Shown: positions 24,346 to 34,509, counted from the first letter of the stretch. The stretch is DNA of 55,163 nucleotides from Candidatus Gastranaerophilales bacterium (GCA_016287985.1 JAEEXX010000003.1:1-55163), one strand, 5' to 3'. Translations and numbers: made by a program. Notes: generated by a model from the sequence alone, not told the origin.

Positions 24346-27149
24346 AAATCTACTACGTACCTAATTTGTCCATCCAGAACATCAACGATAAATTTATTTG
24401 AACCAATTTTTATTAAATATCTCGGGGTGCCATCCGCTAACGTTTCGCTCAATCGCGCAAATATTTTTTCACTGTTCAAAGAATCATATGTTTTGACAAC
24501 ACTTATATTGTTTCCGTTATTTGCAAGTATAGCATAACCATTGGTATATTTTGCCAGATGACACTCTATCATTGAATCTATTTTCGCCGAACTTATAACA
24601 TCATATTTAGTTCCTTCTATAACACACCTTACTATAGATGTATTATTATCTTGTTTTTGTTCAACTTTTGTCTCAACCTTAGGCTTGTTTATAATAGATT
24701 CATCTAAATGCTGTTTTATATTTTGAACAACTTTAGCACTTTCTAGCTTTTTAATTAATTCATCAGACTTATTATGACGTTCTTTTTGCGGTTTAACCTG
24801 TTGATTCCTTGCAAGATTTTGCGGCACAAACTTTTCAGTATTTTCTTCTCTTTTTCGCTTTTCATGTTTTATAAGATTCAATTTATTGCTAATCTTAAAT
24901 TTCCTTGTCTCCTGGTTTGACTGCTTTGTTTGTTCTTGTTCCTGCTGCACTATTTCAGTATTATTATTTTTAATTTTATCTTTCTCTGCATCTAAATCAA
25001 CATAATCTGGTCTGTACAAAGCCTCAAAATCATCATAATCCGACTGCTCATATACTGATTGCTCTTCTTCATCAGCGACTTCAAAATTACTGAACTGGCT
25101 AAATTCTTTTTGTATATCAACAACAGGAACTTCTTCAGTCATTTCTTCATCGTCAAAGTTATTTATTATTTCAAACTTTCTTGTACCATCATCAAATGGC
25201 TTAAATTGAACATTTGAAATACTTGCAAGTAATGATTTCTCATCAGGTACATACTCTTTTGGCTTTGGTTCCCTATATTTTTTCGGATTTGTAAGAACAT
25301 CATTTAAATCAGGTAAACCTGAAATTTTTAACTTTGATACTAAACCAGAATAGGATTGATCCACAACTTGAGTAGCTTCAGTCGGAAGCATACCATCAGT
25401 TTTAATGGAGGATTTATTTTTTGATGGTTCTGTTAAATCAATATCAACAGAAAGTTTGCTAACTTCATATCCTTCACTAAAATATACCGTTTGCGGCTTA
25501 GCATTGGATACTATTGGTTTTTTACCATGTTTTTTCAATTCTTCAGATAGATTTGGAAGCATGTCCCTTACATTTAAAGTTAATATTTCTGTTGGTTTTG
25601 GTTTTTTTGGCTGACTTTCACTTATTTGTTTAGCCATTTCGTCTGTACGTTTTGAATCTGTCCTCAAATCATTTATAAAGTCCTGATCAATTTCAATTGA
25701 TATAAGTTTTTTAAGAATTGCAATATCCTCTGCAGAAAAATATATGTTTTGAAGTACAGCATAATCTGTAACCAAATTTTCTAAAATTTCTTTATTTGAT
25801 GGCTTTTTAGGCGCGATTGGGCTTGAAACTGCATATTGTTCAATATTTTGAATAACACTATCGCTAATCTCAGACTGCAGAAGCTCACGAAAACACATAA
25901 CATCATCTTTTGTAAACTTTATTCCCTTTTCTTGCAAGACTTTTTCATAAACTTCTTCATCGTAGCCGGCAGAGGCTTGCTCTATTTCAGTTTCTTTTAT
26001 CTTTGACTGTAAATCTTCATCATCAAAAGAAAATTCACTTAAAAAATCGTCGAGAGCATCTCCTCCTTCCTCTCGATTTGCTTCTTCTGATTTTTTAGCA
26101 ACCTGTTCTTTAAAAAGTTCATCTAAATCAACAACTTGAACCTCTTCTTCATCAGGTTTTGTATATTCATTGTTACCCGCAGCTTGTATAGTATATGTAT
26201 TGGCAGGCATTTTATCCTGAACTGAGTAAATATCCTGTTTATTAGTTGTACGCACCACATTACGTTTTCTTGTTGGTTTAGTTTGTTTCTCTTCAGGTTC
26301 ATCATCAATATCAATCGTCAGTTTTTCACCCATTACATTTGTAAGTTTATCTTTAGCCTTAACATAGAAGTATATGCTGGTTAAAATTATGAAAACAACC
26401 AATAAACCTATAAGCGATTTTTGATGAGATTCTTCATTTGCCCGTGCCAGAGCGATACTATTGGCAGCGACTGGTTTTTGCTGAACATCAGTCGATTCAG
26501 CATGTACAGGTTTTTCCTGCTCTTGAACAGATGTTTCACTAATTTTTCTTTGGGCCTCTTGAGCCTTCAAAGCTTCTTGCTGTTGTCTGCGTCTTTCCGC
26601 CTCTCTTTTCTGAGCTTCTCTTTCCCGCGCTTCTCTGCGTTGGCGTAACTCAGCCTCACGTCTTGCGTTTTCTTCCGTTTGGCGCAAAGCATCTTCTCTT
26701 TCTCTCATTCTATCTTCATTCGATATACGAGTTTCAATTTCATACGGATTATCTGAAGGAATATACAAGGTTGTATCCATATTAAGATTTATATTTCCAT
26801 TTGTTCTGATAAGAATTTTTGTATACCCCTTATTTCCGTTTGAATAAGGCATTTTTTTTATTTCAACAGATTGAATGCTATCGGAAACCTTTGACAAATT
26901 CGGAGTCGGAGCTGAATTATCAAACTCAGGCAACATAATCACATAAGTTGAAGCATCGCTCTTTCTCGTCACCGGCTGCCCTTCATATTGCATTTTAGTA
27001 CCTAATATGACACTAATTTCGTGGCTATTTATCGGTTTAAATTCAAGATTCATTAAACAATTTTTATAATTATCAGATGCAAATGAACCTGTTACCGTAA
27101 CAACAGAGGCTAGCATCAGAATTAATGTTCTCTTCTTAAAATCCTTCAT
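24342..27149 (-). CDS. FimV/HubP-like single-pass hub protein (inferred)
   Basis: A 935-residue protein not recognised by family. Visible parts: a signal peptide (1-24), a beta-rich periplasmic segment (about 35-130) ending in IRTNGNINLNMDTTLYIP that resembles AMIN-type domains, an Arg/Glu/Gln-rich coiled coil (about 143-205), one membrane helix (245-264), then about 670 cytoplasmic residues that are acidic and mostly disordered. Within this tail are two copies of a 32-residue helical unit (404-436 and 464-495) and a folded C-terminus (about 825-935). This layout is that of FimV/HubP polar organisers, which support Pil-Chp chemosensory signalling. It sits beside a chemosensory cluster. A TAAAAT ends 7 bp before the ATG, with no Shine-Dalgarno. 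Confidence 0.6.
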   Translation of the reverse strand: MKDFKKRTLILMLASVVTVTGSFASDNYKNCLMNLEFKPINSHEISVILGTKMQYEGQPVTRKSDASTYVIMLPEFDNSAPTPNLSKVSDSIQSVEIKKMPYSNGNKGYTKILIRTNGNINLNMDTTLYIPSDNPYEIETRISNEDRMREREDALRQTEENARREAELRQRREAREREAQKREAERRRQQQEALKAQEAQRKISETSVQEQEKPVHAESTDVQQKPVAANSIALARANEESHQKSLIGLLVVFIILTSIYFYVKAKDKLTNVMGEKLTIDIDDEPEEKQTKPTRKRNVVRTTNKQDIYSVQDKMPANTYTIQAAGNNEYTKPDEEEVQVVDLDELFKEQVAKKSEEANREEGGDALDDFLSEFSFDDEDLQSKIKETEIEQASAGYDEEVYEKVLQEKGIKFTKDDVMCFRELLQSEISDSVIQNIEQYAVSSPIAPKKPSNKEILENLVTDYAVLQNIYFSAEDIAILKKLISIEIDQDFINDLRTDSKRTDEMAKQISESQPKKPKPTEILTLNVRDMLPNLSEELKKHGKKPIVSNAKPQTVYFSEGYEVSKLSVDIDLTEPSKNKSSIKTDGMLPTEATQVVDQSYSGLVSKLKISGLPDLNDVLTNPKKYREPKPKEYVPDEKSLLASISNVQFKPFDDGTRKFEIINNFDDEEMTEEVPVVDIQKEFSQFSNFEVADEEEQSVYEQSDYDDFEALYRPDYVDLDAEKDKIKNNNTEIVQQEQEQTKQSNQETRKFKISNKLNLIKHEKRKREENTEKFVPQNLARNQQVKPQKERHNKSDELIKKLESAKVVQNIKQHLDESIINKPKVETKVEQKQDNNTSIVRCVIEGTKYDVISSAKIDSMIECHLAKYTNGYAILANNGNNISVVKTYDSLNSEKIFARLSETLADGTPRYLIKIGSNKFIVDVLDGQIRYVVDL

Positions 27150-27208
27150 ACCAAGTATTTTAGCATAATATTACAAAATAATACACAAGTTTACAAAATT
27201 ACTTGAAA

Positions 27209-28207
27209 TTACATATCCGTAACTACCAATCTCTTATCAGAAACAATTTTTTCAATATTCAAAGAAGTATACAAACAAGAGCCATATATAAATTCGCATT
27301 CATAATAACTATCTGAAGAAGCATCTTCTGCAGGCTCCTGATATTCGAAAAGTTCGTTAATTTTATCTATAAGTAAGGCTAACTGAAGCTCATTACTTTT
27401 TATAATTATAACCGGCTTCTTTTCATTTGTCTCCTCACAAACCAGCCCCAAAAACTTTTTCAGATTGACAACAGTGATATAATCTCCTCGAAGATTCATA
27501 ATTCCTTCAATAAAATCAGGAGTGCCCGGAACCTTTGTAATACTCGTATCTTTTAGTATTTCTTTAACGTAATCCAAAGAAATACAATAAAAATCGCTAT
27601 TTAGATTCAAGGAAATGTACTTATCTTTAACCTGGCCACCACCTGCAGCCAATCTAAGTGCAGATTTTTCAGTCATATCATTTGTTCTCTTTGTCATGAT
27701 ACTCCTGGATTCGTCATCTGAAGGGAAAAGAGCTGGCACATCTACTACAGAAACATTATTATTATGGCTTTTTAGTAAATTCTCCAATGAATAAACATTA
27801 ACCACAAAAATTGTTTCCTCATTATATTTGTATAGCGCCTCAATAATCATTTTGCTATCTACAAAAGGTATTTGGTCTACCATCGCACTATCAAAAGGTA
27901 TAATACCCAGTATTTTATTAGTTATTATCCCGAATATAACCTCGTCAGTTTTAACAATCAATAAATCGTCGTTTGCACTGTACCCGGGAACATCAATATT
28001 CAAATAGAATCTTAAATCTACAACATTAATTACAAAATTATTATATTTTAACAAACCCACTATATTATTTGGTAATTTTTGCGGATAATCTAAACTTGGA
28101 AGTTTCATGATTTCCAAAACATTATCTGTATTAACCGCATATTCATTGTCACCTACTTGAAAATACAGGTGCGTATTTTTCTTCTGCTCAATATAACTAT
28201 TGTTCAT
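27209..28207 (-). CDS. Tandem CheW-domain chemosensory adaptor
   Basis: Couples chemoreceptors to a CheA kinase. Two CheW-like domains are visible in 332 residues. The first (about 11-150) has YFQVGDNEYAVNTDNVLEI; the second (about 190-310) has LNSDFYCISLDYVKEIL and PDFIEGIMNLRGDYITVVNL, a textbook CheW core. They are joined by a polar linker. The start lies inside the 3' end of the REC-GGDEF gene (11-bp overlap). With two adaptor domains it could bridge receptor arrays; no CheV-type receiver is attached. Confidence 0.9.
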   Translation of the reverse strand: MNNSYIEQKKNTHLYFQVGDNEYAVNTDNVLEIMKLPSLDYPQKLPNNIVGLLKYNNFVINVVDLRFYLNIDVPGYSANDDLLIVKTDEVIFGIITNKILGIIPFDSAMVDQIPFVDSKMIIEALYKYNEETIFVVNVYSLENLLKSHNNNVSVVDVPALFPSDDESRSIMTKRTNDMTEKSALRLAAGGGQVKDKYISLNLNSDFYCISLDYVKEILKDTSITKVPGTPDFIEGIMNLRGDYITVVNLKKFLGLVCEETNEKKPVIIIKSNELQLALLIDKINELFEYQEPAEDASSDSYYECEFIYGSCLYTSLNIEKIVSDKRLVVTDM

Positions 28208-29651
28208 GCAACACTACCCTGTTCCTTCCTCCTTGCTTAGCACGATATAGTGCCTCATCAGCAGATTTTAATATATCTGCCGATGTCAATAAATCTTGAT
28301 AGTTCATTGTAAGCCCAATACTAACAGTAACTTTTGCCTTAACTCCGTTATATTCGAAATCATATTCTTCAACCATATTGCGCAACCTTTGTACAGGAAT
28401 AATGGCTCCTTCAATCCCGGTTTCCGGCATAATCATAACAAATTCTTCTCCGCCATACCTATACAACAAATCAGTTTTTCGAAACGCCTGTTTCATTAAA
28501 TCTGCAACCGTTTTTAAAACATAGTCACCGTATTGATGCCCATATGTATCATTAACCTTTTTAAAGAAATCTATATCTAATATTGCAAGAGAAAAATCTG
28601 CAGGATGTCTTTTTGTACGGTTGTGCTCCTGCTCTAATCCTATCTCCAACTGTCTTCTGTTATATAATCCTGTCAATCCGTCAAGCACTGACATAAATTC
28701 TTTCTCGGTATACTGATATTTCATCTTGAATATTGCGAGAAGTTCGCTAATCATTATATCAAAATACCTGAATGATGAATAATTTACATCGTGTCTTGTA
28801 TAAAAACAAATACCGCCAATTAATTTTTTATCGAATACTAATGGAATAACAATCTTGGAAGTAAAATCAGAAATTTGAAAATCCATTTCTTTACCAAGAA
28901 GCATTTTTACAACTTCAAATTTTGTATCTTTGATAGTTTTATGTTCTTCTAATGTCCTAAAAAAGTCATATGACACGTCGTTTAAAAGATTTTTTGAAAG
29001 ATTTCGTCCAAGAGTATCAATATACAATATATTCTCAGCCAAATCATCAGGCGAAGCAAAGTAAATTCCCGCGACATGGTATTCAACAAATGAACTTAAC
29101 AAAGAAAACAACTTCTCAACGAGGATTCTTTCATAGTTCAAAAAGTCACTTAAATTTCTAAATTCACTTGAAAATATACTTTTCATTAGCAAATCATTAA
29201 GAATGCTGTTCAATTTAAACTGTGCAGGGCTGGCAGAGTCAGCTTTCGCCGCTAATGCAAGTTTATACTCCTCCTTAACCGGATATCTTCTCACAGTAGC
29301 AACTACTTGAGATATAAGTTCCTTCATATCAATAGACTTTGATAAAAATAACTGTGCTCCCGCTTTTTTACCCCAAAAAGTATCTATCTTCTTATCCATT
29401 ACCGTTAACAAAATAACCGGAATTTTTTTTGTTTCTTCATCATTCTTTAGCATTCGGCAAAGTTGGTAGCCGTCAATACCGGGCATCACAATATCAGATA
29501 AAACAACATCAGGCGCAAAACTATATACCTTCTTATAAGCTTCAGAGCCGTTAGATGCCGCTTCCACTACAAAACCGCCTGACTCCAAGCCTTCCTTCAG
29601 AAATTGTAATTCGGTTGCAGTATCCTCCACTAATAGAATTTTAATTGCCAT
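28197..29651 (-). CDS. Response regulator with GGDEF diguanylate cyclase domain
   Basis: Predicted to make cyclic di-GMP when phosphorylated. The receiver domain (1-125) has ILLVEDTATE, phospho-acceptor D53 in VVLSDIVMPG, and the Lys of LFLSKS. A middle region (about 150-315) looks GAF-like. The GGDEF domain starts at DGLTGLYNRRQLE; the active-site loop is GGEEF, preceded five residues earlier by RKTD, a complete inhibitory I-site. The gene diverges from the receptor gene with 84 bp between starts and overlaps the tandem-CheW gene, so it probably takes phosphate from the neighbouring CheA. No Shine-Dalgarno is visible. Confidence 0.92.
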   Translation of the reverse strand: MAIKILLVEDTATELQFLKEGLESGGFVVEAASNGSEAYKKVYSFAPDVVLSDIVMPGIDGYQLCRMLKNDEETKKIPVILLTVMDKKIDTFWGKKAGAQLFLSKSIDMKELISQVVATVRRYPVKEEYKLALAAKADSASPAQFKLNSILNDLLMKSIFSSEFRNLSDFLNYERILVEKLFSLLSSFVEYHVAGIYFASPDDLAENILYIDTLGRNLSKNLLNDVSYDFFRTLEEHKTIKDTKFEVVKMLLGKEMDFQISDFTSKIVIPLVFDKKLIGGICFYTRHDVNYSSFRYFDIMISELLAIFKMKYQYTEKEFMSVLDGLTGLYNRRQLEIGLEQEHNRTKRHPADFSLAILDIDFFKKVNDTYGHQYGDYVLKTVADLMKQAFRKTDLLYRYGGEEFVMIMPETGIEGAIIPVQRLRNMVEEYDFEYNGVKAKVTVSIGLTMNYQDLLTSADILKSADEALYRAKQGGRNRVVLHEQ

Positions 29652-29735
29652 ATTATAAGATATTCCAATTTAATCAATTTTAGTATAAAATGATTATATA
29701 CTAAATGTTCAAAAAAAACTATAGGAGAGAATATT

Positions 29736-30782
29736 GTGTTAGAAGATTTTAATTTTGGTTTGAGTAAAAAGTTTGATATAAAATGTGGAGCAGATTTGAC
29801 CGTATTTATAATCATTTTAGGTATACTATTTTCTGCATTTTTTAGGTATGAAATAAACCCAAATGAAGGACTTATATACTTTGCAGTAATTCTTGCAATA
29901 TTTTTACCCATACATTTTATAACAAAAGATTGGATATCAAATTCAATAAAAAAGTCTCTTTCCCAGCAATCAGACACTGTTTCCGATGCTACTGCTGAAA
30001 TGATTGAAATATTCGGAGAACAAAAGAAAATCTTTGAGAATCTTTCAGCTAATACAAAAAATATTGCTAATCTCGTAGAAAAATTAAAGAATTTAACGCT
30101 TGAAACTGTAACAACTTCTAAAAATACTGAAAAACAAATTAATCAATCAATCACGTTTTCTCAAAAAGAACATGATTCTATCTCTGCTAATGCGGAAAAA
30201 ATTCTTGTTCTGAGACAGAAAGTACAAATGATTGCGGAACTTATTCTTGAGCTTTCCGAGCATACACAGCAAATCGGAAATTCTATCGGAGTTGTAGATG
30301 ATATTGCTGAACAAACAAATATGTTAGCTCTAAATGCTGCAGTAGAAGCTGCAAGAGCCGGAGAGCATGGTAAAGGCTTCGCAGTTGTTGCAGGAGAAAT
30401 AAGAAAACTTGCAGATGAATCAAAACAAGCTATTACCAAAATAACATCGCTTACGAGCAATATACAATACACAACGAATTCTACCGTTATGGCGACAGAA
30501 GAAGGATCTAAAGAAATCGAAAGTGTTGTTAAAGATATTGACACTGTATCCTCAAATTCTGAAATGCTTGTAAACCAAATCACAAACATACTTTCTTCAT
30601 TGGAAACATTAAGTCAGAATGCGGAAAAACAAAGTGGCATTATAGAAAAATTGAATTTAATGGAAGAAGAAAATAAGCAAATATCAACAGATTTGACTAA
30701 TTTGATAATGTCCAGTTCAGAAAAATTGAACCAATTATCTAATTTATCCGAAGAAATAAGAAATTCAGCAAAAGAAGGTTAA
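29736..30782 (+). CDS. Methyl-accepting chemotaxis protein lacking a sensor domain
   Basis: A 348-residue receptor. Two membrane helices (about 22-38 and 45-63) are separated by only a few residues, so there is no periplasmic ligand domain and no HAMP. The cytoplasmic signalling rod carries the conserved tip [15 protein letters not shown] followed by [20 protein letters not shown] (about 192-226). The start is GTG at 29736 with AGGAGAG before it. It is the first gene of a receptor-CheA pair (5-bp gap). PilJ-type receptors have a sensor domain, so the input here is probably a partner protein or the membrane itself. Confidence 0.93.
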   Translation: MLEDFNFGLSKKFDIKCGADLTVFIIILGILFSAFFRYEINPNEGLIYFAVILAIFLPIHFITKDWISNSIKKSLSQQSDTVSDATAEMIEIFGEQKKIFENLSANTKNIANLVEKLKNLTLETVTTSKNTEKQINQSITFSQKEHDSISANAEKILVLRQKVQMIAELILELSEHTQQIGNSIGVVDDIAEQTNMLALNAAVEAARAGEHGKGFAVVAGEIRKLADESKQAITKITSLTSNIQYTTNSTVMATEEGSKEIESVVKDIDTVSSNSEMLVNQITNILSSLETLSQNAEKQSGIIEKLNLMEEENKQISTDLTNLIMSSSEKLNQLSNLSEEIRNSAKEG

Positions 30783-30787
30783 ATTAA

Positions 30788-33700
30788 TTGGATTATCAAG
30801 ATAACGATAGAAATAATCAAGAATTAATGAATATCTTCCAAACCGAGTCGGAAGAAATAATTGAACGCATTTTTGACAGTCTTTTAAAACTCGAAAACAG
30901 TCTTACTGATAAAAGCCTCTATGCCAGCCTATACAGGGATATGCACAGCCTTAAGGGGGCAATAAGAATGATTGGGTATAGCAATATTCAAACCATTATC
31001 CATAAAATTGAAGACATTTTCGATACGGTTAATTCAAGTGGAAAATTTCTCAATCCGGAAAACATACGCATTATTACCAAGGCTGTTGAGCTAGTTGCAA
31101 AATATCTTCAGGAATCTATTAAAAATAACCGTGAAATTATTGATGCGGATTTCAATCCTACAGTTTCAGCATTAGAATATATGAATAATACCGAACTGGC
31201 AGATTATAACGCGGAAGGAATTCCGGTACTTGATATGTCTGATAATGCAACCAATAGTTTAAAAGATATTCATGCACCTGTCCAACTGGTCAAAGATGAT
31301 ATTTCTCAACAGAAAAAAATGCAATTTCTTCAGGAACATCAAGAAGAAATCAACCTGTTGTTTAATAATTGTTTTGAAATGATTGACGGCATAACACCTG
31401 AAGAAGAGTCCCAGGATATAATTTTAATAAAAGAAGAATTAGAAAAAATTTATGAATTTATAAAAGAGACTGATTTATATGAAGTAAAAACGGCAATCGA
31501 AGAAGTTATGGAAAAACTTGACTTCGTGATGAATGCAACTAATGTCTTTACAATTACCGAAATTTTAGAAATGCGAAATACGCTAAGTTCCGCCGCAGCA
31601 AAATTTAATACTTCATGTATTGACGATAAAACATCTGGGATATCTTTCTTTGATGTTGCAGAAAAAATTTCCATGCTGCAAAGTAGTAGCGTATATGCCA
31701 AAGAAATAAAAGATGACGTTGTAAAAATTAAAGAAACCGTAAGTGATACAGGAATACTTGAAATAATCACAATGGTTATTGAAATTCTTGATTTTATTGT
31801 CGATAATGCTGTTCAACTTGAAGAACAGATGTCACAGACTCTTAAGAGCGCTCTAGAATATTGTGCAACTCCTAATGAAGGGATTGACGGCGATTTAATA
31901 ATTCAACAGCTTGAAATTATGAAACAGCTACTTGAATTGAATTTCAAAAAAGATTCCGGAATAATGGAAATTAAAAACCTATCTACCCAATCATCTATAA
32001 CAAGTAAATCTTCAACTGAAATAAAGACATTGCATGTCAATGCTCAAAAACTCGATTTACTTGTTAATCTTCTAGGCGAACTTATAATTACGAAAATTAA
32101 AGCAGAAAAAAGTCTTGAAAAAATAGATATAATAAAAAATGTTAATGAAAATTGCCAAAAAGATTTGCTAAAGACTTCAAATTACTTGAGATACTATAAC
32201 CGAAAATATCTTCAAGGCAATAATAGTGAACAGTATACTACAACTTTTGTAAAACAAGTATTTGGACTGCTTTCAGATATAACGCAGAATATTTCGAGAA
32301 CGATTTATGATTTAAACTCGCTTTACCGTTCATCCAAAGAAGATGATATAAAAATGCGCCTTATTATTGATGAAATGGAGTCGATGGTTAAAAATATCAG
32401 GGTCTTGCCAATTTCTACGGTATTTAATTCTTTTACAAGGATGGTTAGAGATATAGCCTCCGAAAAGGGGAAAGATATTGATTTTGAAATACAAGGGAAT
32501 GATACCTGTGCTGATAAAAAAATTATAGAAGAAATTAAAACCCCTATAATGCATATACTTAGAAATGCTATCGACCATGGCATTGAAACAAAAGAAGATC
32601 GAATTTTAGCCGGCAAAAACCCAGTAGGTAAAATTTTGTTGGCAGCTAAACAGGATGACAACAAGGTTGTTATTGATGTTATAGATGATGGACAGGGATT
32701 TAATCTTGAAAAAATTAAAGACAGAGCTGTTTCAAGAGGATTCTTAACAAAAGAAGATATAGAAAGTATGTCTGATGATGCTATTATGAACATCATTTTC
32801 TGGCCAGGATTTACAACCGGAGATTCAATAACCAGTATTTCAGGCAGAGGAATCGGATTAGATGTTGTAAAAACAAAAATTTCTCAACTTAACGGTAAGG
32901 TCAAAGTGATATCTGAATTTGGGAAAGGAAGCTGTGTACATATAGAAATACCTGTTACATTAGCTACTCTCAGAGTATTTTTAGTAAAAATTTCGGAACA
33001 AATTTTTGCAATTCCGATACAAATGATTACAACATTTGTCCTTAAAAAGCAAGAAGAAATTAAAACTAATAACGGCAAACGATCAATCATGTTTAATGAT
33101 AAAATTTTACCGTTGTATTATTTATCTGACATATTAGGGTTACCAACTCCTACAAGAGGTGAAAAAGAGACTGTTCTCATTATAGAAGCAGATGATAAAT
33201 CCATCGGCCTCGTTGTAGATAAACTGTTGGGGGATCAAGATATCTTACAGAAAAAACTAGCACCCCCTTTATACAAAGTCAAAAATATTTCAGGGATAAC
33301 TAATCTCGCATCCGGGGAATTATGCTTAATCCTAAATATGCAAGATATTTTACACTACGATTTTCATAAAGCATTAAACGCCTCGACGCCGATTGCAATG
33401 CTCCCTAATGATGCACATTCCTACAAAAGGATTCTGGTGGTAGATGATTCTATGACTACTCGTACTATGGTTAAAAATATCCTGTTGAATATAGGATACA
33501 TGGTTGAAGCTGTCCCGGAAGCGGCTGAAGCATTGGTTAAACTTAAAATGAATCATTACGATTTAATCATTACTGATATTGAAATGCCAAAAATAACAGG
33601 GTTTGAATTTATAGAGATTTTACAATGTGATGAAATGTATATGGATATCCCTGTTATTGTGATAAGTTCTAAGACAAAAAATCAAGTTGCAAACAATTTA

Positions 33701-33799
33701 AGACAATTCAAAATTGATGGTTACATACAAAAAGACCTATTTAATCAGGAAGAATTTCTCCAAATGGTCAAATTGATATTGAGTAAAAATCAAAGCTAG
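30788..33799 (+). CDS. Hybrid chemotaxis histidine kinase CheA with C-terminal receiver
   Basis: A 1003-residue kinase. An Hpt domain holds H53 in RDMHSLKGAIRMIG. A long helical region follows (about 150-400). The ATP-binding domain has an N-box HILRNAIDHGIE (about 587-598), DVIDDGQGFN and SISGRGIGLDVVK. A CheW-like domain (about 725-865) precedes a receiver starting at KRILVVDDS (880) with phospho-acceptor D930 in DLIITDIEMP. A single H-box distinguishes it from multi-Hpt ChpA. The CheA-REC fusion matches cyanobacterial PilL/TaxAY-type kinases rather than classical flagellar CheA. TTG start with AAGAAGG nine bases before. The stop shares a CTAG with the next, convergent gene. Confidence 0.93.
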   Translation: MDYQDNDRNNQELMNIFQTESEEIIERIFDSLLKLENSLTDKSLYASLYRDMHSLKGAIRMIGYSNIQTIIHKIEDIFDTVNSSGKFLNPENIRIITKAVELVAKYLQESIKNNREIIDADFNPTVSALEYMNNTELADYNAEGIPVLDMSDNATNSLKDIHAPVQLVKDDISQQKKMQFLQEHQEEINLLFNNCFEMIDGITPEEESQDIILIKEELEKIYEFIKETDLYEVKTAIEEVMEKLDFVMNATNVFTITEILEMRNTLSSAAAKFNTSCIDDKTSGISFFDVAEKISMLQSSSVYAKEIKDDVVKIKETVSDTGILEIITMVIEILDFIVDNAVQLEEQMSQTLKSALEYCATPNEGIDGDLIIQQLEIMKQLLELNFKKDSGIMEIKNLSTQSSITSKSSTEIKTLHVNAQKLDLLVNLLGELIITKIKAEKSLEKIDIIKNVNENCQKDLLKTSNYLRYYNRKYLQGNNSEQYTTTFVKQVFGLLSDITQNISRTIYDLNSLYRSSKEDDIKMRLIIDEMESMVKNIRVLPISTVFNSFTRMVRDIASEKGKDIDFEIQGNDTCADKKIIEEIKTPIMHILRNAIDHGIETKEDRILAGKNPVGKILLAAKQDDNKVVIDVIDDGQGFNLEKIKDRAVSRGFLTKEDIESMSDDAIMNIIFWPGFTTGDSITSISGRGIGLDVVKTKISQLNGKVKVISEFGKGSCVHIEIPVTLATLRVFLVKISEQIFAIPIQMITTFVLKKQEEIKTNNGKRSIMFNDKILPLYYLSDILGLPTPTRGEKETVLIIEADDKSIGLVVDKLLGDQDILQKKLAPPLYKVKNISGITNLASGELCLILNMQDILHYDFHKALNASTPIAMLPNDAHSYKRILVVDDSMTTRTMVKNILLNIGYMVEAVPEAAEALVKLKMNHYDLIITDIEMPKITGFEFIEILQCDEMYMDIPVIVISSKTKNQVANNLRQFKIDGYIQKDLFNQEEFLQMVKLILSKNQS

Positions 33800-34479
33800 T
33801 CCATTTTTAGGTAACTTGAAATTTCTGAATGTATAGAATTAGCTTTTATGATATATTTTGACAATTGTTTATATTTGTCAACATTTTCACCATATGGAAT
33901 TGTCATGGTTACAAGTTCATCAACACTCTTGTTAATATTTTCCAGCAAATTAAGAGATTTTTTAACTTTTAGTATTGAAGAAATTTTTTTAGGAAGTTTG
34001 GAGATTATAATATCAGTCAAATTCTTAGGGTTGTCCTCCAAATTTTTATTTTTTTTACCAAAAATTTTATTTATTATATTTGACGAAAAATCTGCAATCT
34101 TTGCAGATAGCGTCTTTTCATTATATATGGCTAAAAGGTTTTTATATTCATCATTTAAATACAATAATTTATTGTTTAGTTCTTCAACTTTGTATAAATC
34201 ATTTATTTCGTAAGCAGCACTAATTTGAGATTTGAGAGCGTTAATCTCCTCTTCAGTTTTAGAAATTTTATATTCAAGCTTAAATACATCGTCATTTATA
34301 TCTTTATATGCCCCATCTTTTAAAATATTAAAATCATAGTCATTCAAACGTCTTACACCGTCTGAATAAACAGTATGACTCGAAAAGGGATTTTCTTCTT
34401 CATTATTGAGAACCCTTCCTGCCGCCATATCCGAGACATTTTTTGTTAATTCAAATCTGTCAATATCATTATTAGCCAT
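33796..34479 (-). CDS. Hypothetical protein with central coiled coil
   Basis: Not recognised. The 227-residue product has no signal peptide or membrane helix. An acidic N-terminus (NEEENPFSSHTVYSDG) leads to a coiled coil (about 70-130, KISKTEEEINALKSQI) and a Lys-rich helical C-terminus. The ATG at 34479 (MANND) is preferred to one at 34494, because TATAAT overlaps the earlier codons and ends exactly 6 bp before 34479. It converges on cheA, sharing the CTAG that encodes both stops. Confidence 0.72.
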   Translation of the reverse strand: MANNDIDRFELTKNVSDMAAGRVLNNEEENPFSSHTVYSDGVRRLNDYDFNILKDGAYKDINDDVFKLEYKISKTEEEINALKSQISAAYEINDLYKVEELNNKLLYLNDEYKNLLAIYNEKTLSAKIADFSSNIINKIFGKKNKNLEDNPKNLTDIIISKLPKKISSILKVKKSLNLLENINKSVDELVTMTIPYGENVDKYKQLSKYIIKANSIHSEISSYLKMD

Positions 34480-34485
34480 AAGAAC

Positions 34486-34491
34486 ATTATA
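34486..34491 (-). promoter_or_regulatory. -10 element of a putative leaderless promoter
   Basis: A perfect TATAAT on the minus strand, then six bases (GTTCTT) and the ATG at 34479. The six-base spacer is identical to the one before the OppD-like gene. No Shine-Dalgarno. Confidence 0.6.
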
Positions 34492-34509
34492 CAAAAGAAT
34501 ATTTTTTTA

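Noticed and set aside
27209-28207. CheV
   Set aside because: There is no receiver domain; both folded parts are CheW-like.
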